Part shown: positions 54,154 to 64,000 of the stretch, piece by piece
Layout: every line of letters begins with the position of its first letter
Numbering within the stretch: the stretch's first letter is position 1
Made by a program: the position numbers and the translations under genes
Origin: Adiantum capillus-veneris
Lineage: Eukaryota > Streptophyta > Polypodiopsida > Polypodiales > Pteridaceae
Length of the DNA: 64,000 bases
Reading direction: 5' to 3'
Assembly: GCA_014529385.2 (NCBI GenBank)
Contig: CM043970.1
Location: 65,300,496 to 65,364,495 of the forward strand
The notes under the pieces: generated by a model
The model's database searches: none
What the model was told of the DNA's origin: nothing
The model's input: only the letters and a program-made list of their open reading frames with translations

Positions 54154-54440
54154 TTTCAATTATTAATAAAATCACCATCAAGAATAAGTTTCCAATTCCT
54201 AGGATCAGTGCTATCCTTGATAGGTTACAAGGTTCTACGCGCTTCAGTACAATTGGTCCGACGAGTGGATACCATCAGATTAGGATCTCTCTTGGAGATG
54301 TTAACAAGACTGCGTTTGATGATGCCGTTTGGGCTCACCAATGCTCCTTTAATGCTCAATAGGATGATGGACCTTACTTTTTGAGAGGATAGGTATTATG
54401 TTGGCACAATCTTTGATGATATCATTGTTTTCTCCAACCC
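53820..54440 (+). pseudogene. Degenerate gypsy reverse transcriptase fragment
   Basis: Recognisable pieces: an IMSQVNGLEKVLVQPSSS start (related to the alpha IMGQVEELLEKGSIQPSSS), KKDGS-stop-RICI, [39 protein letters not shown] and VGTIFDDIIVFSN with the FDD active site near 54400-54430. It is closest to the gamma RT. No LTR or other pol domain adjoins it. Confidence 0.8.
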
Positions 54441-55305
54441 CAATGCAATTACGAGCTTTTGGGGTTGGCCTCTCACCCAACTACAATGGGACCTTGGAAA
54501 GTGGCTGTGGAGGGATGTGTCTGCCTCTCCGGACGACCTTTGGATACCTTTTCCCATACAGTAAGTCTTCATGAATTGACAGGAGGCCACATCAAAAAGA
54601 ACTCAACCTTGGCGACAAGGGGCTCTATGTTGAATCCCTTGTGGTTTTTTGGGCTAGCCACAAGTCTTGCAAATTTTAGTGGTTGGTCGCACAAAGGGGC
54701 AATTGAGGTAGTTTGGGTAGCACACAATACACATCTCTTGGTTTACCTTGGGTTTGGAGACCCAACAACACTGTCTATAGAAATGCCCACAGACACAAAA
54801 GATTTAACTTGAAGTATTCTTCGTGTTGTGGCCTTTATACTTCTTGAGATCATCATGTAGGGGGCTGTCACACGGTTAGCGATGTCAGAGCCAACACTCC
54901 GCTAGGAGACGGAGTAGGACAACTTGAATATCAGGCTCCTTTACCTTACACTCTAATGTGATCAATCCCTAAAGCCAATCCCTAAAGCCAATGCTACACA
55001 TTGTAACCTACATGCTACTCTCTACCATGTGGTGCATATCCCTCTCACCTTTATTTCCCCTTTTATCTTGAACCTATAAAGCCACTATGCAAAGCTTGTA
55101 TCAATCTCTTGTCAAAGGTGTAACGGAAAAGGGTGATAAACTTGTCTGCAATTGCGAGCAAACCACCTCTTTGTACCGGGCAGCCAATAGTTCGCGTATC
55201 TATCGCGATGGATCTCCTTGTCATCATGCTCCTAGAGCGTACCACCCACCGAATGGGCACGGGAACTTTTCGTTGGCAATGTCACACCGAGAGGGTGTGG
55301 ACACT

Positions 55306-55306
<1 letters not shown>
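54441..55306. other. Unassigned stretch
   Basis: It contains a 118-codon open frame at 54459-54812 without recognised homology. No domain, LTR end or RNA gene was seen. Confidence 0.4.

Positions 55307-55400
<94 letters not shown>
55307..55400. repeat. (GA)n microsatellite, about 92 bp
   Basis: Uninterrupted GA dinucleotides. A (GT)n run of about 22 bp follows at 55493-55514. Confidence 0.98.
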
Positions 55401-55402
<2 letters not shown>

Positions 55403-55866
55403 ATTGTGGGAAAGCGCCAGGGAGAAAGAGATCGATGTGGAGTGAAAAAAACGCTCTGATAACACACATGTCAAAAGTACAAGGGAAAAGGGGTGTGTGT
55501 GTGTGTGTGTGTGTTTGCATATATAGGCAAATCACAGATTTGCCCTACCTCCAACAAAACCCCACGATCCCATAAATGGCCTAATAACTTATAAGTGCTA
55601 ATAAATATGTAAACTCACTAAAGTGACCTGACACATATTTAGTAGCAGAATTGCAGAAGACTTGAGACTTTGACGCGGGGAAACCATAGAAACGGAGGTC
55701 TCGCCTCATGTCAGCCTATCGGGTGAGCAACACAATGAACTGCACCGCCGTGAGCAGGTGCGTCTACCTCAAGTACGGCCGGGCACAACCACAAAACAAC
55801 CCTCACTCCCTAATCTGCTTCTGGAAGATACTGAAGCTACCATTGGATAGGAATTGAACTCTAACA
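55401..55866 (-). repeat. Candidate 3' LTR of the minus-strand copia remnant
   Basis: Read on the minus strand, AAGAGGGGG (55867-55875) followed by TGTTAGAGTTC fits a polypurine tract and LTR start. The far end of the LTR was not identified and no partner LTR is present, so only the junction is supported. Confidence 0.45.
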
Positions 55867-55873
55867 CCCCCTC

Positions 55874-57480
55874 TTAGCTTCGGACGAGAAACAAGTCCAA
55901 GGGAGCTGGCATGAGAGGATAATGTCGCCTTTGGAAAAGGTTTGGTATGTCAGCAAGGTTATTTGAAGCCGTGATGTACTCTAGTCGGATAGAGCCATCC
56001 CGGGTCTTCTCACGAACAAAATGGTAGTGTGTGTCTATATGCTTGGTCCGAGCATGGAACACCGGGTTCCTCGCAATGGCTATATAACTCTTGTTGTCAG
56101 AGTACATGATGGTCGTCTCCTGGGGAAATCCATCTCCAAAAGTAACCTTCGAATCCACACTGACTCACATGTAGGATTGCAAACAGCTTGGTACTCTGCC
56201 TTTGTGGAAGATAAGGCAATTGTGGGCTGTTTCCTGCTGCTCCATGAAAGTGCTCCTGAGCCAAAAGAAAAGGTGTAACTTGTTGTCGTCCTTTTGGATC
56301 TCCACCCCAATCCGAATCACTCCATCCTCGTAGAATGATCTGGGAGTCTGTATCTTCAGCCGCATAGTGAATGCCTAATGACTTGGTCGCCTTTATCTAC
56401 GACAGAGTCCAAAGAGCTTGCTCCAAATGTGACTTGGCCGGTTTCTGCATGAAAGAATTGAGAAGTCCTACTGGGACACTGACATCAAGCTGGGTGTTAA
56501 GAGTACCCAAATGAGAGAAGCAACGAGTTTCCGATACTGTGTAGCATATGCTACAATGGGGAGATCAAACTGTGACAACTTCTGATTGGGATCCATAGGG
56601 GTTGAGATAGGTTTGCACTCAATCAATCCAAATGTTTCAACAATTCTTGGATATACCGCCCCTGAGAGAGAAAGTGATGAAGCAAGCCAAGGTCTGTCAT
56701 ATCAAACTCCTTAGCCAAGGTCTCCATAGTACTGTGGATGTGCTCAACATGGCTACCTGTAATCATAAGATCGTCCACATTCAGGATACCAAGTGTTGCC
56801 AATCCTCCCTCACGGAAAATGTATAAATCTGGGTCTGCACAAGATTGTCAAAAGGAGTGTCGTAGGAAGAAAGAGTCTATCTTCTGGTCCCACGCTCGAG
56901 GGGATTGCTTTAGGCCATAGAGAGCCTTTAGCAACCTACATACCATGTCTGCAATGTCTGGATCCTCGAACCCTAGATTGCTCCACAAACATCTCCTCCT
57001 CTAGATCACCATTGAGGAATGGCGAAAGAACATCTATTTGAAAAACCGGCCACCCAAAAAAGGCAGCAAGGGCAAAAACTATCCGAATTGTCGCCATCCT
57101 TATAGTCGGTGTAAAGGTCTTGTCATTGTCCACACCAGGTTTTTGAGAGAAGCCCTTGGCAACTAGTGTTGCCTTGTGCTTGTCTAAAGAACTATCATAT
57201 CTGTACTTGGTCTTGTAGACCCGTTTGACACCAGTCACCGTGGAACCAACTCTCAATTGTTGTTGTTCTTTATGGAATCGAGTTCTTTTTGCATAGCCAA
57301 CTTCCGCTTTGGTTGTGAAAGTGCCTCCTCAACTGCAAGAGGATCTTTGTCCTTGATCACTCTAGACATCAAAGCATAGTTCAACTGCAATAAAATCCCA
57401 TCCACGTCAGCAACATGAAGTCATTGAGATTGTCGTGTCGTATCGGCTTCAGGCCCATCGGATGAAAAATCTGAAGTTGT
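55874..57480 (-). pseudogene. Degenerate Ty1/copia RT-RNase H remnant
   Basis: In minus-strand order: YALMSRVIKDKDPLAVEEAL near 57330-57390, RT pieces TLVAKGFSQKPGVDNDKTFT and MATIRIVFALAAFFGWPVFQ with IDVLSPFLNGDLEEEMFVEQ (56936-57256), a decayed YVDD region near 56750, then RNase H text SWSSRKQPTIALSSTKAEYQ and MYSDNKSYIAIARNPVFHAR with KHIDTHYHFVRE (55874-56310). Many frameshifts separate these. Gag and integrase are missing. Confidence 0.85.
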
Positions 57481-57553
57481 TGAATTTCACAAAGTCTCCA
57501 ATAGTATAACTGGCCTGTACACAACTGTTATGTCCCGCTTACAAGAGAGGGGA

Positions 57554-58091
57554 TGTCACAAAGTGATGACGTGGCGGATAGCAGAAACCCTAATTTCTGC
57601 CAAAACCCTAATTTCTGGAAATCGTGGAGGCTAAAAAATTAAAATAAATTTTTTTTAATAAAAATGATGAGCGACGCGAATTTCGCTTTTTACTCTACGC
57701 AAGAGAAAAGGAAGAGAATGCTTTTTTTTAACAAAAAAAGGAGAGCTTGAGAGAGAAGAGCTTTTGAGCTCTTATGCTTTTAACTGGAAAGCTTTTGGGG
57801 CTTTGCTTTTGGGCATCCCTTTTAATCTTTAAATTAGTGGTGAGGGCCTCGCTTGTCAGAGCATCTGGACGCAGAGTCTGAGAGTGAAACCCTAATCGCT
57901 CTCTTGTACTTTGATGATTGATTAATACAAAAAGAAATACCGAAAGGGGCGCCAGTCTTTGGGGCGAATATCTCTAGGCACGGAACTCCGCCGGGCCAGT
58001 GTACGTCTATTGTGATCTGTGACTTGTTTTGAAGTGGTTATTTGGTGCTGTCGTGGTTGATTCTTGACTTGGAGTGTCCAAGTCTGTTACA
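57554..58091 (+). repeat. 5' LTR of gamma (538 bp)
   Basis: It has TG...CA ends (TGTCACAAAG to CTGTTACA). The conserved block AAAGAAATACCGAAAGGGGC is at 57931-57950, continuing GCC, after TTGATGATTGATTAATAC. Confidence 0.92.
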
Positions 58092-58092
58092 G

Positions 58093-58104
58093 TGGTATCA
58101 TAGC
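58093..58104 (+). promoter_or_regulatory. Primer binding site of gamma, near initiator tRNA-Met type
   Basis: TGGTATCATAGC differs by one base from TGGTATCAGAGC and begins two bases after the LTR end. Confidence 0.8.
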
Positions 58105-58162
58105 ACGACTGATTTCTCTTCTAATGGAAATCAGATCCCCAATTTTTTTTTCCGCGGCACCT

Positions 58163-59640
58163 ATGGCTTCACACAAGGATCAGTCGACTCCCTCTGCATC
58201 TGGAGATGCAGGCTGGGATCACAACGAAGATTCAGACAGAGAGTATGGCCCGCCTCGGCCTAGTCAGGCGGAGCAAAGAGAGATGAAGCGTCGTCAATTG
58301 ATCGGCGATGCAACGAAGATGATGCTCAATTTTTGCGAAGGACCCGAAATTTGCAATATATATGAGGGAGACTTCTTTTCAAGAAGTGCATGAGCAGTGG
58401 CAGAAAACCACTACACCCACTCTCAAGAAACTTTTGCTCACAAGAAATATTCAGAGAAGGAATTAGAAGAGGTGGTTGATGCACGGATTGCTCAGCTTTT
58501 TGACGCGCAAAAGAAAGCCAAAAAGCACGGCAAAAAGTAGAAGAAAAGCACTGACTTCCCGGGATATTTGGGTCGTCAGTCGACTTTTGACAAGGCAAAG
58601 AAACAGAAGAAGCGTGTTCGATTTGAAGGAGTACCCAGTTCTTCTTCTTCTTCTTCTTCTTCTTCTTTTGACAGTTCTTCTAGCTCTTCAGATTCGAGCG
58701 AAGAAGACAGAAAAGGTAAAAAGCGAAGCAAGAAACAAAGCTTCGGAAAAGGGCAAGAGAAAGGCAAAGAAGGCTACATCTCGCCCAGAGACTGACAGTT
58801 CTACTGAGGACTCGTCTACAGACAGCTCAGATTCCGATGACGGAAACTTTTATGCGAACAAGAAGAATTTGTACAAAGCTAACCAGTATGACTTTCTCGA
58901 AGATAAAAGCAAGAAAGTTCAAGAGTTTAAGGAAGGTGGCCACTCGATCAAGTTTGATACTTTTTCAGGATACTCAGATGCTTCGAAGGCTTTGTCTTTT
59001 ATACAGTAGTTTGACATCACTTTCGCGGGACGACGCTATTCAGAGCACTCCAAGATTCGGAGAGCTGCGTCTTACTTTAAGGGAGGGAATGCTCGTGCTT
59101 GGTGGTCCATGCTTCTTTTAAACAAGACTGCGCCAGTTAAATGGTTGAAATTTAAGAAGCTTTTTATTTCTTCTTGGTTGACGCAAGAATATATACGAGC
59201 TGCTTGGAACCATCTTCGGATGACCAAGAAAGATACAATCAATGCTTACTGTGAAAGATTCTGGAGCTCTTTTCTACCCGCCTCTTCATTCAAGAAGATC
59301 TCATTGAGAGAACAGATTGCCCGGTTTACCTTGGGTCTACCTACAGAGATCCGAGATCACTGCTTGGAACAGAAGTCAGCTTCTATTCAGGAGTTGATGT
59401 GTCATGCGAAGCGGGGCTTTGTCATTCACTCTGGCAGTCTAACCTACCCCACAGATGAGGCCATGACACAACGAGCCGAACAGACTTCTCGGAATGAAAG
59501 TAGAAAGAAAAAGAGCAACCGAGAGAAAAAGGATGCACGACCCAAGCTTACTCCTGAGGAGAGAGCTCGCTTCATCAGAGAGGGGAAGTGCTTTGGATGC
59601 GGGGAATAGGGACATACCTCCGCGAAGTGCCAATAAAAGG
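58163..59640 (+). pseudogene. Gamma gag
   Basis: The ATG at 58163 reads MASHKDQSTPSASGDAGWDH and stops at 58391. After frameshifts a Ser/Lys-rich acidic linker (SSTEDSSTDSSDSDD) leads to the gag core GGHSIKFDTFSGYSDASKAL, a TAG at 59007 where alpha has Gln, HSKIRRAASYFKGGNARAWW, QIARFTLGLPTEIRDHCLEQ and the knuckle CFGCGE-stop-GHTSAKC (TAG at 59607). A TCT/TTC repeat encodes poly-Ser near 58640-58690. Confidence 0.85.
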
Positions 59641-60370
59641 CACAGGAAGAACAGAATGATAAAGAACGACGACAGGCCCGAGAGTTCGAGAGCAGGTGAG
59701 GAACGTGGCAGGAAAGGCAGATAGAAAAGCAAAACTGGTACCACATGGCGTGAGACTCGCATCGAATCGAATCAATGAAAGTACAAACTTTGCCGCTTTT
59801 TGGGGCAAAGTGAAGGATCAGGAAGCTCTTTTGAAGGAGCCAAGGTCAACTTCTTTTCACTTGGAATCGGCGGCTCGATTTGAAATTACACCCGATAGAC
59901 TGACGCCACAGGCGGAGGTAGTTCGACTAGCACCCGGATGGGATGTTGCCATTACATCGAGCATTGGCAAACTTCGTGTGCAATGATAGGGTGTTCAGGG
60001 CACGCGAGCGACGTTCTACTCAGATCCCTTGGTACCACAAGAACTATGCCGTGGTTGACTATTAGGCCGAGAAAGCGACTTTGATAAATGAAGGGCTCAG
60101 AGAATTGTACTTGATAAACTTCAGTTTCTTTACTCGTTCTTTTGGGAGAGAACTGAACGATGGATAAAGGTTGAATATGTTTTGACGTGATCAAAAGAAC
60201 GCCAATATTTTTCTCCACACTCATGCCGATTGTTTTTCAGAGGGCCTGAAGATCAGACCATTGATCTGATACTTGGAAGCACGCCACCAAACCGACCACC
60301 TTACCATGTGAGCCGAGTACAGAATGAAAAGATTATGAACCCAGTGAAAGACCTCTTGGAAAAGGGTCTT
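59641..60370 (+). pseudogene. Gamma protease region, weakly preserved
   Basis: A frame at 59696-59986 reads SNRINESTNFAAFWGKVKDQ and STSFHLESAARFEITPDRL, with no clear D-T/S-G motif. From 60236 EGPEDQTIDLILGSTPPNRP-type text matches the segment before RT in alpha. Stops and frame changes prevent an exact boundary. Confidence 0.5.
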
Positions 60371-61664
60371 GTCTAGCCTAGTACTTCACCGTATTGCTCT
60401 CCAGTGTTGTTGGTTTTGAAGAAAGACGGATCTTGAAGAATGTGCATCGATTATAGCATTGTCAACGAAATCACCATCAAGAACAGATTTCCGATTCCTA
60501 GGATCGATGATATACTCGACAGGTTACAGGGATCCTCGTGCTTTAGCAGGATTGACTTGAAGAGTGGATATCATCAGATCAGGATAGCGCCAGGAGATGT
60601 CTACAAGACAGCTTTTCGGACGACTTTTGGGTTATTTGAGTTTTTGGTGATGCCTTTTGGCTTAACCAATGCTCCTGCGACATTTAACCGGATGATAGAC
60701 AGGATTTTTCGAGAGTAGAGGCTGTTTGTTGGCACTTTCTTTGACGACATCATTGTTTTCTCCAAGAATGAGGCAGAACACAGAGATCATCTGCTTCAAG
60801 TCTTTCAGGCATTACGAGATCACACGTTAGTGATTAATGCAAAGAAAAGTGAATTTTTCCTACCAAAGATACACTTTTTGGGACACATTGTGTCAGCAAG
60901 CAGGAGTGCAAATGGACCCGGCCAAGATAGAGACTATCCATGATTGGCCCGATTTGAGGAATGCCCATGAAGTTAGAAGCTTCTTGGGACTGTGTTTGTA
61001 CTACAGGCGGTTCATACGAAAGTTTGCAGAGGTTGCTTCCCCTTTGCATATCTTGACACAGAAAGAAGTCCCTTTCTCGTGGGGATCCACAGAAGTGACT
61101 ACCTTTCAGACATTGAAAGAGAAATTGACTACGGGACCAGTTTTGACTTTGCCGGACTTGCAAAAGTCATTTGAAGTATATTGTGATGCTTGTGGTCGTA
61201 GTCTGGGTGCGGTCTTGATGCAAGAAGGCCATGTCATTGCTTACGAGAGCCGATTGTTCTCTAGGCCGGAGATGACAGCACAGATATATGAGAAAGAGCT
61301 TTTGGCAGTGATCCATGCTCTTACTCAGTGGCGGCACTACCTACTCGGAGCGGATTTTACTGTCTTTATAGACCATCAGAGTTTGCGCTACTCCTTGTCA
61401 CAGAAGCAGCTTTTAGAAAAGCAGATGCTATGGGCGAACATCTTGTCACAGTTTCACTTCCAGATTGTCCATGAGCAGGGACATAAGAATGTGGTGGCAG
61501 ATGCTTTGTCTCGGAAGCCGTTGGATCTGGCTATTTCCGCGATACATCATAGGAGCTTCGAGGACATGGTCGATTAGTATGCTACAGATACAGATTTTGC
61601 AGATATTTTCACACGGATACGGGATGGGGAGACAGTAGCTGGATACTCCCTTCGGGAAGGCTAC
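60371..61664 (+). pseudogene. Gamma reverse transcriptase and RNase H
   Basis: RT has a TAG at 60374 (Gln in alpha QPSSSPF), KKDGS-TGA-RMCIDY (Trp in relatives), [37 protein letters not shown], a TAG at 60716 and the active site FVGTFFDDIIVFSKN near 60730-60770. A frameshift follows near 60895. Thumb and RNase H (60905-61577) are open: EVRSFLGLCLYYRRFIRKFA, YCDACGRSLGAVLMQEGHVI, KELLAVIHALTQWRHYLLGA and KNVVADALSRKPLD. A TAG is at 61575. Confidence 0.9.
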
Positions 61665-62320
61665 TTGATGAAAAAGACTATGTTGTGCGTTACACAACCG
61701 TTGAGGGAAAAGGTTATGACTGAATGCCACTGTCCACCTTTTATGAGTCATCGCGGCATTGCTACCACCATGAAGGGGATAGAGAGATCCTTCTATGGGC
61801 CGAGACTCAAAAAAAGGATGTTGAAGAGTTTGTGCGTAGTTGCTTAGTATGCCAGAAGGTCAATTTTGACTGGCATAAGGCACAGGGATTGTTAAAGCCT
61901 TTACCCATACCCACCCGCCCTTGGAAAAGTATTGAAATGGATTTCATTTTTGATCTCCCGAGAACACAGAAAGATCACGATGATTTTCTGATTACATGGC
62001 ACGTCTGAGACGATTGTCTCCGACAGAGACCCCATATTTATGAGTTTGTTTTGGAAGGCAATTTGGGAGAACATTGGCACACAGTTGCAGTTCTCGTCAT
62101 CGTTCCACTTGCAAACTGACGGGCAATTTGAGATTGCCAATTCAGTGATTTTAGATTTATTGAAGTCTTGTATCTCGGATCAGAAGACTCAATGGGAAAA
62201 GAACTTATCTTTGGTGGAATTTGCCTACAATAACACAATACACACTTCGACGGTGAAGACGCCATATGTGAGATTGTTGAAAGTGCTGCGAAGGTTCCAT
62301 CCTTCTTGAGCACGAAAGAT
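61665..62320 (+). pseudogene. Gamma integrase with core deletion
   Basis: The zinc-binding part spans SHRGIATTMKGIERSFYGPR and, after a frameshift in an A run near 61808, VRSCLVCQKVNFDWHKAQG. The core keeps EMDFIFDLPRTQKDHDD (first Asp), then a gap where alpha has about 45 more residues, then ETIVSDRDPIFMSLFW (second Asp) and FHLQTDGQFEIANSVIL (Glu segment). AYNNTIHTSTVKTPY follows. The deletion lies near 61985-62005. Confidence 0.85.
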
Positions 62321-62895
62321 TAGATATTTGAAGCGAATGAATATTCGCGAGATTTGGATACGGCTTTTGCCAAGGTTTGCGAGACTTTGTAGGAGTCTCA
62401 AGAACGACAGAAAAAGGCAGCGAATCGCTATTGTCGCAACATGAAATTGAAGGAGGATGATTGGGTGCTCTTACGTTTTGAGAAGGCACGCCTACGAAAG
62501 AAAAAGGGAAGGAGAGGCTTTTTCCAAAGTTTAGTATGCGATACTACGGACCTTTCCAGATCACTGACAAGATAAATGATGTCTCCTTCCGATTGAAACT
62601 GCCAGATACTTGGAGGATTCACAATGCATTGCATGTGAGTCTCTTGAAACCTGTTAAGGGTGATGTGTCTGATGATGGGGAGCTTGATGAGCAACCGGAA
62701 GTGGAAGAAAACGAGGAGATCCTTCTTCCTGAACAGATTTTGGCACATAAGGCTACGAAGAATAAGGGTAAAGTCCGAAGGCGGTTCTTGATTAAGTTCA
62801 AGAACTTTCCTGCATTTGATGCGAAGTGGATGGAGGAGGAGTACCTAGCAGATACTCCTCGGATTGTGAAACTTTACCTCGATGTTTTGGTTTAG
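62321..62895 (+). pseudogene. Gamma integrase C-terminus and chromodomain-like tail
   Basis: After stops at 62313 and 62389, 62440-62895 encodes [38 protein letters not shown], an acidic linker and FLIKFKNFPAFDAKWMEEEY, like a chromodomain. The stop is at 62893. It matches alpha 7370-7885. Confidence 0.85.
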
Positions 62896-63472
62896 CATAG
62901 TCTACTTCAGCTTGGCCGAAGATCTGGTGCAGTGGCATGCACAAGAGGGGAGTTACTCCGCTCCTTTGTCAACAGATGCCTTGATTTTGATACTAAAGTC
63001 ACTTATGTCTCTTTGAGCTTCAGGGATACTGAGAGCTGATAGTATTCTGCTGGATGACTTTATGAAATGGAATTCCTGATAATGATGCCGATTTGTTCTT
63101 GACTTCTTTTGAGTGCAGGAACTGATAGCCGAAATGATTGCGGCATTTTGGTCTGATTGATCTCGAATAGACATGGTTGCAATAGGGGTTAGTCAATCAG
63201 ACATCGATGAGGTCCCGATTGGACCTAGATGTGATTGCTAGCTACATTGCCGATAAATCATGGTCTAAGATCCGAATGAATGTTGAATGTCATGTGATGT
63301 CCTGTGATGTCCTGTGATGTCGTGTGATGTGACTGTCGATTTGGTACATGTGCTAGATGTGTGTCCCTAGTACGTAGGTACTAACAGTCAGTGTCTGCTA
63401 AGACGGTTTATGGCTTTTGTCGGTTTTGCAGGCGTAATCGCGGTCGATTACAATGCTTTCAAGAGGGGGGTA
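62896..63472 (+). other. Gamma 3' untranslated stretch with polypurine tract
   Basis: No coding homology. A short tandem of GTGATGTCCT/CGTGATGT units lies at 63293-63332. The last 13 bases, CAAGAGGGGGGTA, form the polypurine tract. Confidence 0.65.
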
Positions 63473-64000
63473 TGTCGCAGAGTGACGACGTGGCAGACAG
63501 TTGAAACCCTAATTTGTTCCAAAAACCCTAATTTTTGAAAATCGCGGAGGCTAAAAAAAATAAAATAATTTTTTTTAATAAAAATGATGAGCAACGCGAA
63601 TTTCGCTTTTTACTCTACGCAAGAGAAAAGGAAGAGAATGCTTTTTTTTAACAAAAAAAGGAGAGCTTGAGAGAGAAGAGCTTTTGACCTCTTATGCTTT
63701 TAACTGGAAAGCTTTTGGGGCTCTCCTTTTGGGCATCCCTTGTAATCTTTAAATTAGTGGTGAGGGCCTCACTTCTGAGAGCATCTGGACGCAGAGTCTG
63801 AGAGTGAAACCCTAACCGCTCTCTTGTACTTTGATGATTGATTAATACAAAAAGAAATACCGAAAGGGGCGCCAGTCTTTGGGGCCAATATCTCTAGGCA
63901 CGGAACTCCGCCGGGCCAGTGTACATCTATTGTGATCTGTGACTTGTTTTGAAGTGGTTATTTGGTGCTGTCGCGGTTGATTCTTGACTTGGAGTGTCCA
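63473..64000 (+). repeat. 3' LTR of gamma, truncated by the window end
   Basis: 528 of about 538 bases are present. It is collinear with 57554-58091, with about a dozen or more differences by eye. The conserved block is at 63851-63873. Confidence 0.92.

Larger units (their letters stand above)
57554..64000 (+). mobile_element. Gamma chromovirus (Ty3/gypsy), 3' LTR cut by the window end
   Basis: LTRs begin TGTCACAAAGTGATGACG (57554) and TGTCGCAGAGTGACGACG (63473). The 5' LTR is 538 bases, so the 3' copy lacks about ten bases at the window end. Internal order is gag, CCHC, protease, RT, RNase H, integrase, chromodomain-like tail, as in alpha but with shorter LTRs. Full length is about 6.46 kb. 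Nonsense codons, frameshifts and an integrase deletion inactivate it. The target duplication cannot be tested because the right flank is outside. Confidence 0.9.

Noticed and set aside
54459-54812. 118-codon frame after the RT remnant
   Set aside because: No recognisable domain and no codon or context support; treated as unassigned.
55133-55575. Open frames rich in Arg-Glu or Leu-Ser
   Set aside because: They are products of the GA microsatellite read in different frames.

Overview
The window is nuclear DNA of a land plant and is almost wholly made of transposable elements. Evidence for a plant is a set of plant-type Ty3/gypsy chromoviruses, Ty1/copia elements, a plant-type LINE (gag-like ORF1 with a CCHC knuckle, AP-endonuclease plus RT ORF2, zf-RVT-like end), GT-AG introns and a TFB4 homologue that resembles plant TFB4. 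The nested retroelements suggest a large repeat-rich genome, but I cannot name the species. The main host gene is at 18.07-22.84 kb (possibly to 23.14 kb) on the + strand: nine consecutive exons of TFB4 (GTF2H3/p34), a TFIIH core subunit. All nine have GT-AG junctions and matching phases and no stop. The first coding exon and a phase-consistent last exon were not found.

I call the LTR families alpha, beta, gamma and delta. 1-3.58 kb: 5' part of an alpha-like chromovirus on the minus strand with an open gag-protease frame running off the window. 3.58-16.68 kb: beta-family sequence on the minus strand (one LTR lying between two beta internal regions, integrase remnant, then protease and gag), interrupted by a complete but degenerate 9.9-kb alpha element at 5616-15498 (TSD GATCG), which itself holds a solo beta LTR (TSD TGTGC). 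16.68-17.86 kb: degenerate + strand gypsy pol. 18.07-23.14 kb: TFB4. 23.7-26.2 kb: chromovirus fragments with a second solo beta LTR (TSD CTTGG).

26.24-47.99 kb is a delta element (+ strand, 1.0-kb LTRs) carrying a nested stack. A 560-bp Mutator-like element with terminal inverted repeats sits in gag. A complete beta element (30232-44196, TSD GCTCC) sits in RT. That beta element holds a solo alpha LTR (33280-34749) and a 6.8-kb LINE on the minus strand (35726-42526, 14-bp TSD). The beta family has gag, protease, an integrase zinc-binding remnant and a chromodomain-like end but no RT or RNase H, so it looks like a non-autonomous deletion derivative.

48.04-53.54 kb: a copia element whose 192-bp LTRs differ at two positions although its ORF is broken. 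53.7-54.4 kb: duplicated gypsy RT fragment. 55.3-55.4 kb: a GA microsatellite. 55.87-57.5 kb: degenerate minus-strand copia pol. 57.55-64.0 kb: a gamma chromovirus (+ strand, 538-bp LTRs, 3' LTR cut by the window end). Alpha and gamma LTRs, otherwise different, share a short conserved block beside the poly(A) region. Many nonsense codons in alpha and gamma stand where relatives have Gln or Trp, which fits deamination of methylated cytosine in silenced elements.
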